In this document: positions 61,980-64,000 of the stretch, piece after piece
Layout of the letters: each line of letters starts with the position of its first letter
Numbering within the stretch: position 1 is the first letter of the stretch
NCBI RefSeq assembly: GCF_038396675.1
Contig: NC_088927.1
Coordinates: 25,001-89,000, forward strand
Source of the DNA: Hydra vulgaris
Taxonomy: Eukaryota > Cnidaria > Hydrozoa > Anthoathecata > Hydridae
Direction: 5' to 3'
DNA: 64,000 nt
The notes under the pieces: generated by a model
What the model saw: only the letters and a program-made list of their open reading frames with translations
The model's database searches: none
What the model was told of the DNA's origin: nothing
Translations under genes and position numbers: made by a program

Positions 61980-62326
61980 GTTCCGTAAAATGTAAGGTTT
62001 ATAAAGGTTTGTGTCCGCTCTTCAGATATCGTCGAAAACAGTGTCGCGGTTTGGTTTCTGGTAAGGGAGAGGTTCTAGGTTGAGTTATCTCATATGATAG
62101 TCGAGGTATCTCATATGAGGTATCTCATATAATAATAATTTATAAAATTACGATAACTTGGTTGATTAGAAAAACATCGTAACATGCGTAAGTTCAGCGC
62201 AACTCGTGCGCAACCCTAACTTTACGGAAATGCTGTGAAACATTGGTGGATGCCAAACAGTTACGAAAACAACGCTGAACGTACAATTTTCTTAACTAAG
62301 TTAAGCTACGCAAGAGTTGCAAAAGT
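61980..62326. repeat. Short-period repeats and inverted words
   Basis: 62,083-62,133 repeats GAG(G/T)TATCTCATATGA three times. 62,185-62,320 contains GCGTAAGTTCAGCGCAAC and inverted partners (GTTGCGCTGAAC-like) and ends AAGTTTGGTGAATCC. These words resemble those around 28.85-29.3 kb, suggesting a related nonautonomous family. Confidence 0.45.
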
Positions 62327-63290
62327 TTGGTGAATCCGCACCAAAGAGCCAACGCTGTATTTTCAATCGCTTTCGGGCGAGGGCCAGCTCCTAATCGGTC
62401 TATATATTGCACCCCTCTTGATTTTGAACTCTTTAACGCAAATATTTTGTTTTACCCCTCAAGTTTTGAAGATCAACTAGAAAATGAAATTATTTTTAGT
62501 GACTGTACGCAAATTATTATTTCAACTGACACCTTAGCAACTCCAAATAAGTCACTCAACAAGATTGCTTTGAAATATTACACTGCCTGAAACCCAAAGC
62601 TACCTAATGAAGTAGCCTTTGGTAACGTAAGCAGTATTGGGCTTGCTTTCGAGCAAATAATACGTCACCGCCGTCTACAGCGTGACGCAACTCAAATTTT
62701 TGGCTTTTTGATGTAATCATTTCACGTAGAAGTCAACCAATTTGGAAAGACAGCCTGAAAAGTCAAACGCTGTATTGAATATTACAAAAGTAAATATTTT
62801 AATAAATGGGCTATTAGTAAATATCTTTATAAATGGGTTCTTTCCGTAACTCAAGCAATAAAACAAATAGGTTAAATATTGAAGGTTGTTTTCAAGCTTT
62901 AACACCAAACCAATTTTAAGCAGGTACCCAACAATTTTTAGCTATTGATTTTAGACCTGCAAGCAATCAGCACCTATTAGGAAGCGTTTAAAAGCTTGAA
63001 AATACAGGCGATGGTATCCAAATTACTGTTTACCGAACAGCTTGAACCGGTTTAGTAGACGTTCTCTTATTTCTTGTCATGGATGCTGCCCTTAATAAGA
63101 ACCAACTCTTTTCAAGCAAGGACATTTCCGTATTGGTGCTTACTAAAGGCGCAAAGAAAAAGTAAAAATTGAGTGGTCCGTAAAAGTTTTCTGCTCCTGG
63201 TTTTGTTGCAATAGGTAAAAACATTTTGGCACCTGTAAAATATCCAGGCGTAAAAAGTTTTTTTGTACCTATAAAAAATAGGTTTAAAAT
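62327..63290 (+). pseudogene. Unidentified coding-like region with stops
   Basis: A GC-richer block in which the plus-strand translation looks protein-like across several stops: VNPHQRANAVFSIAFGRGPA, CTPLDFELFNANILFYPSSF, then KLPNEVAFGNVSSIGLAFEQ, and later DVLLFLVMDAALNKNQLFSS and APGFVAIGKNILAPVKYPG. The first 87 codons (62327-62590) are open. I do not recognise a family. It may be a decayed gene of a large DNA element, or a pseudogene. Confidence 0.35.
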
Positions 63291-63915
63291 TTTTTTTATA
63301 CTTTTTAAGCCTATTCTTTGTTTTTTTAAAAAATGTACCTATAATAAAAAATGTATGCTTTTGTAAAACGTACCTAAAAAATACGCTTTTATCTTTTATA
63401 TTTATTTTTAGGTATGGTGAGTGCCCCTTTCTTTGCAAAAAATATTTCTAAACTGTAAAAAAAAATTTACGTAAAAAGTTTTAAAAAACAAAAAAAGGGC
63501 TGAAAAAAATTAAATATAAATATAAGACATTAATTTTAAATCGTCGCCTTAGAACCATAATGATGAAAGTCAAATAGAAAAAAATTGTAAATATTAAACC
63601 CGACATGCAATAAACAATCAAAAAGATCCTAAATAAATTAGTTGATTGATCATTTGAATTAAATGTCTTTCTTAGATGCTTGTTTCAAATATTTCTATAC
63701 CTTATAAATTTATACATTTTTTATTTTATATCTGATTTATACATATATATTTAGACATTATATGTTTATAATACATTTATTATACATTAACAAGGTTGCT
63801 GCATGATACTGATCTTAGATTATAATGATGAATTTCATTAATAAATTTATAATTACTATCAAAGCTTTTTGGTAAGTTAATATGTAGACTTTTCAAACAA
63901 AAGTACAACTTAGTA
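63291..63915. other. No recognised gene
   Basis: AT-rich. At 63,265-63,410 GTACCTATAAAAAAT-like words repeat in both orientations. Confidence 0.35.
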
Positions 63916-64000
63916 GGAATATTATATTTTTTATTCTTCAACGCCAACGGAGTCCACCGACGGATTCCGTTGACGTGGAAGAATAAAGATATAATATTCC
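63916..64000. repeat. ~35-bp inverted repeat reaching the window end
   Basis: 63916-63951 (GGAATATTATATTTTTTATT...) pairs with 63966-64000 with a few mismatches around a short GC-rich loop. It may be a complete hairpin, or the start of a longer palindrome cut by the window edge. Confidence 0.8.

Overview
This window looks like animal genomic DNA from a very AT-rich, repeat-rich genome. The codon and base use, the spliced genes, and the mixture of CR1-like LINEs, a Jockey-like LINE, Tc1/mariner elements, a Helitron, a Penelope-like element, a MULE and Polinton-like debris fit a cnidarian such as Hydra. That assignment is inference from recognition, not from a search. There are no bacterial genes, no CRISPR arrays and no rRNA. 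Almost everything recognisable is transposon-derived.

Layout. 1-6.9 kb: doubtful exon-like pieces, a tRNA-like palindrome, a broken Gypsy-type gag/protease fragment, long (AT)n tracts and a Pif1 helicase scrap. 6.95-12.9 kb: a nearly full CR1-like LINE with decayed ORF1 and ORF2, followed head-to-tail by an older relative. 14.1-16.6 kb: a minus-strand CR1-like fragment split by a Tc1 element with clear inverted termini and a TA target site. 17.2-19.7 kb: a decayed protein-primed-type DNA polymerase B relic. 19.8-23.5 kb: a Jockey-like LINE whose ORF is open for 995 codons apart from one amber stop. 23.8-30 kb: MITEs, a tRNA-type SINE, a minus-strand spliced gene of unknown function with three exons whose reading phases agree, a capsid-like scrap, and a 27-bp tandem array.

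30.0-44.5 kb is the most interesting part. It is a single 14,534-bp Mutator-like (MULE) transposon with 45-bp inverted termini differing at one base and a perfect 9-bp target duplication (TTTTGGAAT). It carries a 12-exon plus-strand gene encoding, in order, a CaRF-like DNA-binding region, a MULE transposase core, a SWIM zinc finger, a Ulp1/SENP-type cysteine protease and a PHD finger. This copy has two nonsense codons and two one-base homopolymer slips. Its 3' half is filled by later insertions: three 5'-truncated LINE copies, a mariner relic, another LINE tail and a diverged internal duplication.

44.5-64 kb: a long empty AT-rich stretch, another CR1-like LINE ending in a 46-bp perfect inverted duplication, a minus-strand Helitron Rep fragment, a minus-strand Penelope-like reverse transcriptase, a mariner-type element with TIRs and TA site, and an unidentified coding-like patch. 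A second theme of the window is recurring near-perfect hairpins with 3-18 nt loops inside unrelated elements, which suggests one foldback mutational process or a shared artefact.
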